Both the position numbers and the translations under genes were made by a program. From Streptomyces sp. Q6 (GTDB lineage: Bacteria > Actinomycetota > Actinomycetes > Streptomycetales > Streptomycetaceae), in NCBI RefSeq assembly GCF_036967205.1, contig NZ_CP146022.1, positions 7,130,001 through 7,194,000 of the forward strand: DNA of 64,000 nt, in the 5' to 3' direction. Numbering within the stretch: the first letter of the stretch is position 1; every line of letters begins with the position of its first letter. Shown piece by piece: positions 9,675 through 18,177 of this stretch. The notes under the pieces are model-generated. The model saw only the letters and a list, made by a program, of their open reading frames with translations, was not told the origin of the DNA and ran no database searches.

Positions 9675-10811
9675 ATGTCCGCCGAACCGTCCCTCCCCAC
9701 ACCGTCACCCCGCTTCGGCGTCTGGCTCGTCGGAGCACGCGGCTCCGTCGCCACCACCGCCGTCGCGGGCTGCGCCGCCGTCACCGCGGGCCTGCACCCG
9801 CCGACCGGCATGGTCACCGAGACCACCCCCTTCGCCGACTCCGGTCTGCCAACGTTGTCCTCGCTCGTCTTCGGTGGTCACGACACCGTCGACTGCCCCC
9901 TCCCCAAACGCGCCGAGCACCTCGCCGAGGGCGGCGTCCTGCCGCACGGCCTGCCGTCCGCCGTCGCCGCCGAACTGGCCGCCGCCGACCGCGAGATCCG
10001 GCCCGGCGGCCCCCTCCCCGGCGACAACCGCACCCAGGACGAGCTGATCAGCACCTTCGCCGCCGACATCACCGACTTCGTGCGCGGCCACGACCTCGCC
10101 GGCGCCGTCGTCGTGAACGTCGCCTCCACCGAACCGGCCCCGGCCCGAGACGGTGCGCTCCCGCCGAGCTCCCTCTACGCGGCCGCCGCCCTCCGCGCCG
10201 GCTTCCCCTACGTCAACTTCACCCCCTCCACGGGCCTGCACCACCCGACGCTCGCCGCAGCGGCCGCGAACGCCGCCGTCCCCCACACCGGGCGTGACGG
10301 CAAGACCGGCCAGACCCTCCTGCGCTCCGTCCTCGGCCCGATGTTCCTTCAGCGCGCCCTCTCCGTACGCGCCTGGTCCGGCACCAACCTCCTCGGCGGC
10401 GGCGACGGCGCCGCCCTCGCCGACCCCGCCGCGGCCGCCGCCAAGAACGCCGGCAAGGAACGCGTCCTCGCCGACACCCTCGGCGCCGCACCCCAGGGCG
10501 AGGTCCACATCGACGACGTGCCCGCCCTCGGCGACTGGAAGACCGCCTGGGACCACATCGCGTTCGACGGGTTCCTCGGCGCCCGCATGGTCCTCCAGAC
10601 GACCTGGCAGGGGTGCGACTCGGCGCTCGCCGCGCCCCTCGTCCTCGACCTGGCCCGGCTGCTGCTGCGCGCCCACACCGTCGGCCTGACCGGCCCGCGC
10701 CCGGAACTCGGCTTCTACTTCAAGGACCCGGACGGAGCGGCGCCGGCGGCGCTCGGCGAGCAGTACGCCGCCCTGGTGGACTTCGCGGCACGGCTGCGGG
10801 CCGAGGCGTGA
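9675..10811 (+). CDS. myo-Inositol-1-phosphate synthase-like protein, first gene of the EDB (Ebo) cluster
   Basis: 378 residues of the inositol-3-phosphate synthase family. The N-terminal NAD-binding stretch is VWLVGARGSVATT (about residues 16-28). Later come YVNFTPSTGLHHP, the conserved GKTGQTLLRSVLGPM, and AWSGTNLLGGGDGAAL, which corresponds to the synthase 'NxxGNxDG' region. It is translationally coupled to the prenyltransferase: the GTG at 10808 overlaps its TGA. In cyanobacterial and algal Ebo clusters a 3-dehydroquinate-synthase-like enzyme (EboD) supplies the cyclic polyol; no such gene is present here, so this enzyme may fill that place (inference). ATG at 9675 follows AAGGAGG. Confidence 0.85.
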   Translation: MSAEPSLPTPSPRFGVWLVGARGSVATTAVAGCAAVTAGLHPPTGMVTETTPFADSGLPTLSSLVFGGHDTVDCPLPKRAEHLAEGGVLPHGLPSAVAAELAAADREIRPGGPLPGDNRTQDELISTFAADITDFVRGHDLAGAVVVNVASTEPAPARDGALPPSSLYAAAALRAGFPYVNFTPSTGLHHPTLAAAAANAAVPHTGRDGKTGQTLLRSVLGPMFLQRALSVRAWSGTNLLGGGDGAALADPAAAAAKNAGKERVLADTLGAAPQGEVHIDDVPALGDWKTAWDHIAFDGFLGARMVLQTTWQGCDSALAAPLVLDLARLLLRAHTVGLTGPRPELGFYFKDPDGAAPAALGEQYAALVDFAARLRAEA

Positions 10812-11811
10812 GCGGCGGCTCCCGGCTCCGCGCCTGGGCCGAACTCCTGCGCCTGCCCGCCCTGTTCACCGTCCCCGGCGACGCCCTCGCGGGCGCCGCG
10901 GCGATCGGCGTCCGCCCCCACCGCGGCACGCTCCTCGCCATCGGCTCCTCCCTGTGCCTGTACGAGGCCGGCATGGCCCTCAACGACTGGGCCGACCGCG
11001 CCGAGGACGCCGTCGACCGCCCCACCCGGCCGATCCCGTCCGGCCGCGTCCCACCCGGCGCGGCCCTCGCGGCAGCCGGCGCCCTCACCGCCGCGGGCGT
11101 GGGCCTCGCCTTCCGCGCGGGCCGCACCGCGGAGCCCTGGGCGCGGCCCTCGCCGCAACGGTCTGGGCGTACGACCTGACCCTGAAGCACACCCCGGCGG
11201 GCCCCTGGCCATGGGCGCGGCCCGCGGCCTCGACGTCCTCCTGGGCGCGGCGGCAACGGCCGGTTCGACGGGCGTCGGCGTCCACCCCGGCCGGGGACAC
11301 CTGGACGGCGGGACCGCCAACCCTGCCCGCCACGTCGCCCTGCCCCTCGCCCGCCACGTCGCCCCGACCACCGTCCACCCCGCCGCCCCGGCCCCCGCGA
11401 CGCGCGCCGCCCTCACCGCCGCCCTGGCCCTGGCCACCCACACCACGGCCGTCACCGCCGTCTCCCGCAACGAGACGACCGGGGTGATCCGATCGCCCCG
11501 GCCGCGGCCCTCGCCGTCACGGGTGCCCTGACCCACCACCTCCGCAGACCCCCGGCGGGCCGAGGCGCCGCAGCCCCCTCGGCCTGCCGGGTCCCACCGC
11601 GTACGCCGCGACCACGGTCCGCCCCCTGTTCCACGCCACCCTGAACCCCTCCCCGCCCTTGACCCAACGCGCTGTCGGCGCCGGCATCCGCGCGATGATC
11701 CCGCTCCAGGCCGCCCTCGCCGCCCGGTCGGGAGCCATCGGAACCGCCCTGTTCACCGCGTCACTCGCCCCGCTGGCCCGCCGCTTCGCGAAGAAGGTGA
11801 GCGTCACATGA
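10808..11811 (+). pseudogene. eboC: UbiA-type prenyltransferase EboC, interrupted by four frameshifts
   Basis: Membrane prenyltransferase of the UbiA superfamily. The N-terminal part (LRAWAELLRLPALFTVPGDALAG) with the Mg-binding motif NDWADRAEDAVDRPTRPIPSG is intact. The reading frame then changes near 11125-11137, 11200-11205, 11483-11486 and 11545-11578. Stitching frames gives VWAYDLTLKH, then ARGLDVLLGAA, then IAPAAALAVTGALTHH, then a C terminus ending RRFAKKVSVT. Every step equals loss of one base, and adding four bases restores an enzyme of about 335 residues with normal family order. The start is coupled to the upstream stop and the stop (11809-11811) overlaps the next ATG, so operon architecture is preserved. 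Either four real mutations or sequencing errors in GC runs; the latter seems at least as likely. Confidence 0.75.
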
Positions 11812-12659
11812 CCCCGCGCTGGGGCTACGGCACCAACGGCCTCACCGACCTCCGTCTCGACGACGCCCTCGCCCTCCTCGCCGACCTCGGCTACGACGGC
11901 GTCGGACTCACCCTCGACCACATGCACCTCGACCCCCTGGCCCCGGACCTCGCCGCGCGCACCCGTCAGGTCGCCCGCGCCCTGGACCGGCACCACCTCA
12001 CCGCCACCGTCGAGACCGGCGCCCGCTACGTCCTCGACCCCCGCCGCAAACACGGCCCCTCCCTGCTCGACCCCGACCCGGACGCCCGCGCCGCACGCAC
12101 CCGGCTCCTCGTCCGCGCCGTCCAGGTCGCCGCCGACCTCGACGCCCACGCGGTGCACTGCTTCAGCGGCATCACCCCCGACGGCACCGACCCGGACACC
12201 GCCTGGAAGCGCCTCGCCGACGCACTCGGCCCTGTCCTCGAAGCCGCCACCGGCGCCGGAGTCCCGCTCGCCATCGAACCCGAACCCGGCCATCTCCTCG
12301 CCACGCTCGCCGACTTCCACCACCTGCGCCGCACCCTCGGCAGCCCCGACGCCCTCGGCCTCACCCTGGACATCGGCCACTGCCAGTGCCTGGAGCCGCG
12401 ATCGCCCGCCGACTGCGTCCGCGCGGCGGCCCCCTGGCTGCGGCACGTCCAGATCGAGGACATGCGCCGAGGCGTCCACGAACACCTGCCGTTCGGCGAC
12501 GGCGAGATCGACTTCCCGCCGGTCCTCGACGCCCTCGCGGCCACCGGCTACCAGGGCCTGACCGTCGTCGAACTGCCCCGCCACTCGCACGCCGGGCCCC
12601 AGATGGCCGCCGAATCCCTCCCGTTCCTCCGAGCCGCAGCACAAGGAGGCAGCGCATGA
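11808..12659 (+). CDS. Xylose-isomerase-like TIM-barrel protein of the EDB cluster
   Basis: 283-residue sugar phosphate isomerase/epimerase-fold protein. Recognisable barrel elements are YGTNGLTDLRLDDALALLAD at the N terminus, PLAIEPEPGHLLAT, a metal-ligand strand LGLTLDIGHCQC and RHVQIEDMRRGVHEHLPFG. Its ATG overlaps the prenyltransferase stop and its TGA overlaps the eboA start, so it is translated as part of the same operon. Family members isomerise or epimerise sugar or polyol phosphates. Within Ebo clusters the substrate is not established. Confidence 0.86.
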   Translation: MTPRWGYGTNGLTDLRLDDALALLADLGYDGVGLTLDHMHLDPLAPDLAARTRQVARALDRHHLTATVETGARYVLDPRRKHGPSLLDPDPDARAARTRLLVRAVQVAADLDAHAVHCFSGITPDGTDPDTAWKRLADALGPVLEAATGAGVPLAIEPEPGHLLATLADFHHLRRTLGSPDALGLTLDIGHCQCLEPRSPADCVRAAAPWLRHVQIEDMRRGVHEHLPFGDGEIDFPPVLDALAATGYQGLTVVELPRHSHAGPQMAAESLPFLRAAAQGGSA

Positions 12660-13309
12660 ACCAGCCGACCCCCCTCGCCGCCCTCCGCGCCCACCTCGAC
12701 ACGGAGCTCTCCGGCGCCGCCCGCGCCTGGCTCGACCAAGCCCTGGCCGAGGCGGCGGGCCACCCCCGCACCGGCGACGAGAAGAACCCGCCCGTCTGGG
12801 AGTCGAGGTTCGCCGAGGCCGGTCGCCGCACCGGCCAGGAGCACGCCGACGCCGCCCGTGTCCTGGTCCTGCGCACGGCCCGCGCCGACACCGCCACGCT
12901 CACCCGCCTGTACACGCAGGGCACCGCCGCCGAACGCCGCGCCGTCCTGCACGCCCTGCCCCACCTCGTCCCCGGACCCGACGCGCTCCCGCTCGTCGAC
13001 GACGCCCTGCGCACCAACGACACCCGGCTGGTCGCCGCCGCCCTCGGCCCGTACGCCGCCGAGCACCTGCCGACCCACTCCTGGCGGCACGCCGTCCTGA
13101 AGTGCCTGTTCACCGGAGTCCCCGTCGACACCGTCGCCGCCCTGCGGCAGCGCTCCCGCGGCGACGCCGAACTCGCCCGGATGCTCGGCGACTTCGCCGA
13201 CGAACGCACCGCCGCGGGCCGGCCCGTACCCGAGGACCTGCACCGCGTCCTGGCCCTGACCGTGCCCGCGCCCCACGCGCCGGGCGGCACCGAGGCGAAG
13301 GAGTCCTGA
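12656..13309 (+). CDS. eboA: EboA domain-containing protein
   Basis: 217-residue helical protein without signal or membrane segments, matching the EboA family by order and content: RAWLDQALAEAA, VWESRFAEAGRRTG, ALPHLVPGPDALPLVDDA, then HSWRHAVLKCLFTGVPVD near residue 145. EboA proteins are the namesakes of clusters needed to move the scytonemin precursor in cyanobacteria, but no catalytic activity is known. ATG at 12656 overlaps the preceding TGA and follows AAGGAGG; its TGA overlaps the TatD start. A longer in-frame reading from 12386 is rejected because it would overlap the previous gene by 270 bases. Confidence 0.83.
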   Translation: MNQPTPLAALRAHLDTELSGAARAWLDQALAEAAGHPRTGDEKNPPVWESRFAEAGRRTGQEHADAARVLVLRTARADTATLTRLYTQGTAAERRAVLHALPHLVPGPDALPLVDDALRTNDTRLVAAALGPYAAEHLPTHSWRHAVLKCLFTGVPVDTVAALRQRSRGDAELARMLGDFADERTAAGRPVPEDLHRVLALTVPAPHAPGGTEAKES

Positions 13310-14160
13310 TGCGCATCTTCGACCCCCACATCCACATGACGTCGCGCACCACCGACGACTACGAGGCCATGTACGCGGCAGGAGTCCGCGCCCTCGTGGA
13401 ACCCGCCTTCTGGCTCGGCCAGCCCCGCACCTCGCCCGCCTCCTTCTACGACTACTTCGACGCCCTCCTGGGCTGGGAGCCCTTCCGCGCCGCCCAGTAC
13501 GGCATCACCCACCACTGCACCATCGCCCTCAACCCCAAAGAGGCGAACGATCCCCGCTGCACCCCCGTCCTTGACGAGCTGCCGCGCTACCTCGTCAAGG
13601 ACAACGTCGTCGCCGTCGGCGAGATCGGCTACGACTCCATGACCCCCGCCGAGGACACCGCCCTCGCCACCCAGCTGCAACTCGCCGCCGACCACGAGCT
13701 GCCCGCCCTCGTGCACACCCCGCACCGCGACAAGCTCACCGGACTGCGCCGCACCCTCGACGTCGTACGCGAATCCGCGCTGCCCCTCGACCGCGTCCTC
13801 GTCGACCACCTCAACGAGACCACGGTCAAAGAGGCCAAGGACGCCGGGAGCTGGCTCGGGTTCTCCGTCTATCCCGACACCAAGATGGACGAGGACCGCA
13901 TGGTCGAGATCCTGCGCGCCTTCGGTCCCGAGAAGGTCCTCGTCAACTCCGCCGCCGACTGGGGCAAGAGCGATCCGCTCAAGACCCGCAAGGTCGCCGA
14001 CGCGATGCTCGCCGCCGGGTTCACCGACGACGACGTCGACCTCGTCCTGTGGCGCAACCCGGTGGCCTTCTACGGTCTGAGCGGCCGCCTCCAACTCGAC
14101 GCGCCGCCACCCCGGGAGGCCACCCACGAGGGCAACTCCATCTTGCGCGGCGGGGCGTGA
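13309..14160 (+). CDS. eboB: TatD-family metal-dependent hydrolase EboB
   Basis: 283 residues of the TatD/amidohydrolase fold. The metal-binding HxH is at the very start (FDPHIHMTS, residues 4-9). A conserved acid is in VAVGEIGYDSM (about residue 105), a histidine in PALVHTPHRDK (about 141) and a second in VLVDHLNETT. The C-terminal aspartate is in LVNSAADWGKSDP. The TatD family hydrolyses phosphodiesters or amides; in Ebo clusters its substrate is unknown. ATG overlaps the eboA stop (TGATG), and the eboE start follows after 3 bases. Confidence 0.87.
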   Translation: MRIFDPHIHMTSRTTDDYEAMYAAGVRALVEPAFWLGQPRTSPASFYDYFDALLGWEPFRAAQYGITHHCTIALNPKEANDPRCTPVLDELPRYLVKDNVVAVGEIGYDSMTPAEDTALATQLQLAADHELPALVHTPHRDKLTGLRRTLDVVRESALPLDRVLVDHLNETTVKEAKDAGSWLGFSVYPDTKMDEDRMVEILRAFGPEKVLVNSAADWGKSDPLKTRKVADAMLAAGFTDDDVDLVLWRNPVAFYGLSGRLQLDAPPPREATHEGNSILRGGA

Positions 14161-14163
14161 CCC

Positions 14164-15336
14164 ATGCGCTTCCGGCACCCCGACGGCTCCACCGTCCACC
14201 TCGCGTACTGCACGAACGTGCACCCCGCCGAGACGCTCGACGGCGTCCTCGCCCAACTCCGCGACCACTGCGAACCGGTCCGCAAGCGCCTCGGCCGCGA
14301 CCGCCTCGGCATCGGCCTCTGGCTCGCGAAGGACGCCGCCCGCGCCCTCGGCACCGACCCGGTGGCGCTGCGCGGTCTGCGCACCGAGCTCGACCGCCGC
14401 GGCCTCGAAGTCGTCACCCTCAACGGCTTCCCCTATGAGGGATTCGGCGCCGAAGAGGTCAAGTACCGCGTGTACAGGCCGGACTGGGCCGACACCGAAC
14501 GCCTCGCCCACACCTTCGACCTGGCCCGCCTCCTCGCCGCCCTGCTGCCCTCCGATGTCACCGAGGGCACGATCTCCACCCTGCCGCTGGCCTGGCGCAC
14601 CGCCTACGACGAGCGGCGCGCCGACGCCGCCCGCACCGCCCTCGTCACCCTCGCCGAACGCCTCGACGCCCTCGAAGAACTCACCGGCAAGTCGATCCGC
14701 ATCGGCCTGGAGCCCGAGCCCGGCTGCACCGTCGAGACCACCGCCGACGCCATCGCCCCGCTCACCGCCGTGGCCCGCACCGACCGCATCGGCCTGTGCC
14801 TGGACACCTGTCACCTCGCCACCTCCTTCGAAGACCCGCACACCGCGCTCACCGGCCTTGCCACCGCCGGCATCCCCGTCGTGAAGTCCCAGCTCTCCGC
14901 CGCCCTGCACGCCGAACACCCCCGTCTCCCCGAAGTCCGCGAAGCCCTCGCCGCCTTCGACGAACCCCGCTTCCTGCACCAGACCCGTACCGTCGCGGGC
15001 GCCGAACTGCACGGCACGGACGACCTCGGCGACGCACTCACCGGCACCGCCCTCCCGGACACCGGCGCCTGGCGCGCCCACTTCCACGTCCCCCTGCACG
15101 CGGACCCCGCCGCCCCGCTCACCTCCACACTCCCCGTCCTGAAGGACGCGCTGACCCACCTCGTCGGCGGAGCACAGCCGCTCACCCGCCACCTGGAGGT
15201 CGAGACCTACACCTGGCAGGCGCTGCCGTCCGCACTGCGCCCCCGCGGCCGCGCCCAGCTCGCCGACGGCATCGCCGCCGAACTCACCCTCGCCCGCGAC
15301 CTGTTGACGGACCTCGGCCTCAAGGAGCTGCCATGA
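14164..15336 (+). CDS. eboE: Metabolite traffic protein EboE
   Basis: 390-residue TIM-barrel-like protein characteristic of Ebo clusters. Typical stretches are YCTNVHPAETLDGV at residues 16-29, LEVVTLNGFPYEGFGAEEVK, LLPSDVTEGTISTLPLAWR, the acid-rich GLEPEPGCTVETT and a metal-ligand-like GLCLDTCHLATSFEDP. It is related to sugar phosphate isomerases but longer than the single-domain members. It lies between eboB and the phosphatase-like gene, whose ATG overlaps its stop. The proposed role is movement or maturation of a prenylated or polyol metabolite, known only by association. Confidence 0.86.
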   Translation: MRFRHPDGSTVHLAYCTNVHPAETLDGVLAQLRDHCEPVRKRLGRDRLGIGLWLAKDAARALGTDPVALRGLRTELDRRGLEVVTLNGFPYEGFGAEEVKYRVYRPDWADTERLAHTFDLARLLAALLPSDVTEGTISTLPLAWRTAYDERRADAARTALVTLAERLDALEELTGKSIRIGLEPEPGCTVETTADAIAPLTAVARTDRIGLCLDTCHLATSFEDPHTALTGLATAGIPVVKSQLSAALHAEHPRLPEVREALAAFDEPRFLHQTRTVAGAELHGTDDLGDALTGTALPDTGAWRAHFHVPLHADPAAPLTSTLPVLKDALTHLVGGAQPLTRHLEVETYTWQALPSALRPRGRAQLADGIAAELTLARDLLTDLGLKELP

Positions 15337-16757
15337 CGGACGCGACGCCCACTCCGGTTCCACCCCCCGAGGGGGGCCCGGCCACCCCGACGCCGCTCCT
15401 CGTCCTCGACGTCGTCGGTCTCACCCCGCGCCTCCTCGACCACATGCCGCACCTCAAGTCCCTTGGTCAGTCCGGCTCCCGGGCCCCGCTGAGCACCGTG
15501 CTGCCCGCCGTCACCTGCGCCGCCCAGTCCACGTTCCTCACCGGCACCATGCCGTCCGAGCACGGCATCGTCGGCAACGGCTGGTACTTCCGTGAACTCG
15601 GCGACGTCCTCCTGTGGCGCCAGCACAACGGCCTCGTCTCCGGCGACAAACTCTGGGACGCCGCCCGCCGCGCCCACCCCGGGTACACCGTCGCCAACAT
15701 CTGCTGGTGGTACGCCATGGGCGCCGACACCGACGTCACCATCACCCCCCGTCCCGTCTACTACGCCGACGGCCGCAAGGAACCCGACTGCTACACCCGA
15801 CCTCCGGCCCTGCACGACGAACTCACCGAGAAGCTCGGCACGTTCCCCCTCTTCCACTTCTGGGGTCCCGGCGCCGATCTCGTCTCCAGCCAATGGATCA
15901 TCGACGCCACCCGCCACGTCATGGCCACCCGGCACCCCGACCTCACCCTGTGCTACCTCCCTCATCTCGACTACGACCTCCAGCGGTTCGGCCCCGACGA
16001 CCCCCGCTCGCACCGCGCCGCCGCCGCACTCGACACGGCCCTCGCCCCCCTGCTCGACGACGCCCGCGCCGAGGGCCGCACGGTCGTCGCCCTGTCCGAG
16101 TACGGCATCACCCGCGCCGACCGGCCCGTCGACATCAACCGCGCCCTGCGCCGCGCCGGCCTCCTGGAGGTGCACACCCAGGACGGCATGGAGTACCTCG
16201 ACCCGATGGCCTCCCGCGCCTTCGCCGTCGCCGACCACCAGATCGCCCACGTCTACGTGCGCCGCCCCGAGGACCTCGAAGCCACCCGCGCCGCCCTCGC
16301 CGACCTGCCCGGCCTTGAGCAACTCCTCGACGACGAGGGCAAGAAGGCCCACCACCTCGACCACCCGCGCTCCGGCGAACTCGTGGCGATCGCGGAACCC
16401 GACGCCTGGTTCACGTACTACTACTGGCTCGACGACGCCCGTGCGCCCGACTTCGCGCAACTCGTCGAGATCCACCGCAAGCCCGGGTACGACCCGGTCG
16501 AACTCTTCATGGACCCCCACGACCCCTACGTGAAGGTGAAGGCGGGCGCCGCGCTCGCGCGCAAGAAGCTCGGCATGCGCTACCGCATGGCGGTCGTGCC
16601 CCTCGACCCCTCACCTATCCGCGGCAGCCACGGCCGCCTGCCTCTGAGTGACGACGACGGTCCACTCATCATCTGCTCCACCCCCCATGCGTTCCCTGGT
16701 CGCGTCGCCGCGACCGACGTGAAATCCCTGCTCCTCGACCTGGCGGGACTCGGCTGA
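15333..16757 (+). CDS. Alkaline-phosphatase-fold (nucleotide pyrophosphatase/phosphodiesterase-like) protein of the EDB cluster
   Basis: 474 residues of the type I phosphodiesterase/nucleotide pyrophosphatase family. The N-terminal metal site reads LLVLDVVGLTPRLL (residues 21-34) and the nucleophile region VLPAVTCAAQSTFLTGTMPS (threonine near 63). Downstream metal ligands are in CYLPHLDYDLQRFG, ALSEYGITRADRPVD and a late CSTPHAFPG histidine. There is no signal peptide, so it is predicted cytoplasmic. The start overlaps the eboE stop (ATGA). In actinobacterial Ebo clusters this enzyme is commonly the last gene and probably removes a phosphate or headgroup from the pathway product (inference). 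Confidence 0.86.
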   Translation: MTDATPTPVPPPEGGPATPTPLLVLDVVGLTPRLLDHMPHLKSLGQSGSRAPLSTVLPAVTCAAQSTFLTGTMPSEHGIVGNGWYFRELGDVLLWRQHNGLVSGDKLWDAARRAHPGYTVANICWWYAMGADTDVTITPRPVYYADGRKEPDCYTRPPALHDELTEKLGTFPLFHFWGPGADLVSSQWIIDATRHVMATRHPDLTLCYLPHLDYDLQRFGPDDPRSHRAAAALDTALAPLLDDARAEGRTVVALSEYGITRADRPVDINRALRRAGLLEVHTQDGMEYLDPMASRAFAVADHQIAHVYVRRPEDLEATRAALADLPGLEQLLDDEGKKAHHLDHPRSGELVAIAEPDAWFTYYYWLDDARAPDFAQLVEIHRKPGYDPVELFMDPHDPYVKVKAGAALARKKLGMRYRMAVVPLDPSPIRGSHGRLPLSDDDGPLIICSTPHAFPGRVAATDVKSLLLDLAGLG

Positions 16758-16867
16758 GGCGCACGCCCGCCACGTCCCGCCCCCGCAGGAGCAGTTACAG
16801 AGAGTGAAGCACAGGTCACTGACAACACGCCAGTGGCTTCCGCCCCGCACGCCGAAATGAGGCACCC

Positions 16868-18019
16868 GTGACCGAGTTCCACGACACTCCCGCCAGCGAC
16901 GACGCCCTCAGACACCGTCTCGGCATCAGCCGCCGCCGCTTCCTCAGCACCTGTTCCGCCGTCGCGGCCGGCGCCATCGCCGCGCCGGTGTTCGGCGCCG
17001 CACCGTCCTTCGCCCAGCCCGAGACGGGGGGCGGCGGCGGGCGCGGCCACGCTCTCGTGCCCGCCGACAAGCGCGGCATCATCCTCTACACCGTGCGGGA
17101 CGCGACCGGCCGCGACCCGCTCGCCTCCGACCTGCCCTCCGGCTTCCGCGAGGTGTTCAAGGAGCTGGCCCGTTACGGCTACCGGCAGGTCGAGTTCGCC
17201 GGATACGGCCAGCACGCCAACGCTCCCGGCGGAGCCAACCTGGAATCCGTCGAGGGCGCCAAGCTGCTGCGCTCCTGGCTCGACGAGTACGGCCTGCGCG
17301 CCCAGGGCAACCACGGCTTCATCCCCGGTTCCTGGCCGCTCAGCAAGCCTGACACCGACACGTTCAAGAAGCACCTCGAGATCGCCAACATCCTCGGCAT
17401 GGACCACATGGGCACCGGTGGCGACCCCACCAACAGCTCGTACAAGGCGGACTGGGACGTCGCCGCCGACAAGTGGAACGCGCTCGGTGACATCGCGCGC
17501 GCCGCGGGCATCAAGCTCTACACCCACAACCACGACGCCGCGTACGGCTTCCTGCTCGACGGCGGTCCGCTCGACGCCCAGGGCCGGCCGACCCGCAGCT
17601 CCGGCATCCGTAAGCTGGAGTACTTCCTGAAGGGCACCGACCCGCGGACCGTGTGGCTGGAGATGGACATCTTCTGGGCGCACGTGGCCCAGTACAAGTT
17701 CCACACGTACACCGCGCACGACGGCTCCTCGCAGGAGAACGTCTTCGACCCGGCCGCCCTGGTCAGGGCGCACAACAAGCGCTACCCGCTCTTCCACGCC
17801 AAGGACGGCACCCGCAACGACACCAACGGCATGGGCTACGACATGGTGCCCTTCGGCGAGGGGGTCATCGACTACACCACGTTCTTCGGCCGGGTGGGGG
17901 CGAAGAACTACCACAACCCGATGGTCGAGCAGGACAACGCGCCCAGCTCCACCGACCTCGGCCAGTCCCTGAAGTACGCGAGGATCGGTTACGACAACAT
18001 GGCGGCGCTGCGCAAGTAG
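16868..18019 (+). CDS. Tat-exported TIM-barrel sugar isomerase/epimerase-like protein
   Basis: 383 residues. A twin-arginine signal (ISRRRFLSTCSAVAAGAIAA, about residues 20-39) is followed by an Ala-rich segment and a Gly-rich linker. The body is a xylose-isomerase-like TIM barrel: GIILYTVRDATGRDP, YRQVEFAGYGQHA, ACIC-type strand LYTHNHDAAYGF, WLEMDIFWAHVAQY, LFHAKDGTRND and the final VEQDNAPSSTD. The acidic and histidine residues of the metal site are kept. The start is GTG at 16868, 110 bases after the EDB phosphatase gene, so it may have its own promoter. A secreted member of this fold usually acts on free sugars or keto-sugars, linking it functionally to the secreted enzymes at 5.7-9.6 kb. 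Confidence 0.87.
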   Translation: MTEFHDTPASDDALRHRLGISRRRFLSTCSAVAAGAIAAPVFGAAPSFAQPETGGGGGRGHALVPADKRGIILYTVRDATGRDPLASDLPSGFREVFKELARYGYRQVEFAGYGQHANAPGGANLESVEGAKLLRSWLDEYGLRAQGNHGFIPGSWPLSKPDTDTFKKHLEIANILGMDHMGTGGDPTNSSYKADWDVAADKWNALGDIARAAGIKLYTHNHDAAYGFLLDGGPLDAQGRPTRSSGIRKLEYFLKGTDPRTVWLEMDIFWAHVAQYKFHTYTAHDGSSQENVFDPAALVRAHNKRYPLFHAKDGTRNDTNGMGYDMVPFGEGVIDYTTFFGRVGAKNYHNPMVEQDNAPSSTDLGQSLKYARIGYDNMAALRK

Positions 18020-18033
18020 CACCGACCCGCGCG

Positions 18034-18069
18034 CGAGAGGGGCCCGGCCGGACGGCCGGGCCCCTCTCG
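18034..18069. terminator. Strong hairpin terminator between convergent genes
   Basis: Perfect 17-bp arms CGAGAGGGGCCCGGCCG (18034-18050) and its complement (18053-18069) with a minimal loop. It lies between the Tat-exported isomerase and the converging antiporter gene, so it can serve both strands. Nothing else is evident in 18070-18177. Confidence 0.88.
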
Positions 18070-18177
18070 GTGTGTGCGTCAGCTGCCGGACCGCCGGCCG
18101 CCGACATCGCGGCCGGCGCCGTCGACGACGGTCATGCCCCCCTTCGAGGCCACCGTGGCCGACGGCCCGAACTCACC

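Noticed and set aside
12386-13309. Longer 307-residue reading of eboA
   Set aside because: It would overlap the upstream isomerase by about 270 bases; the overlapping ATG at 12656 with AAGGAGG fits the operon and the family start.
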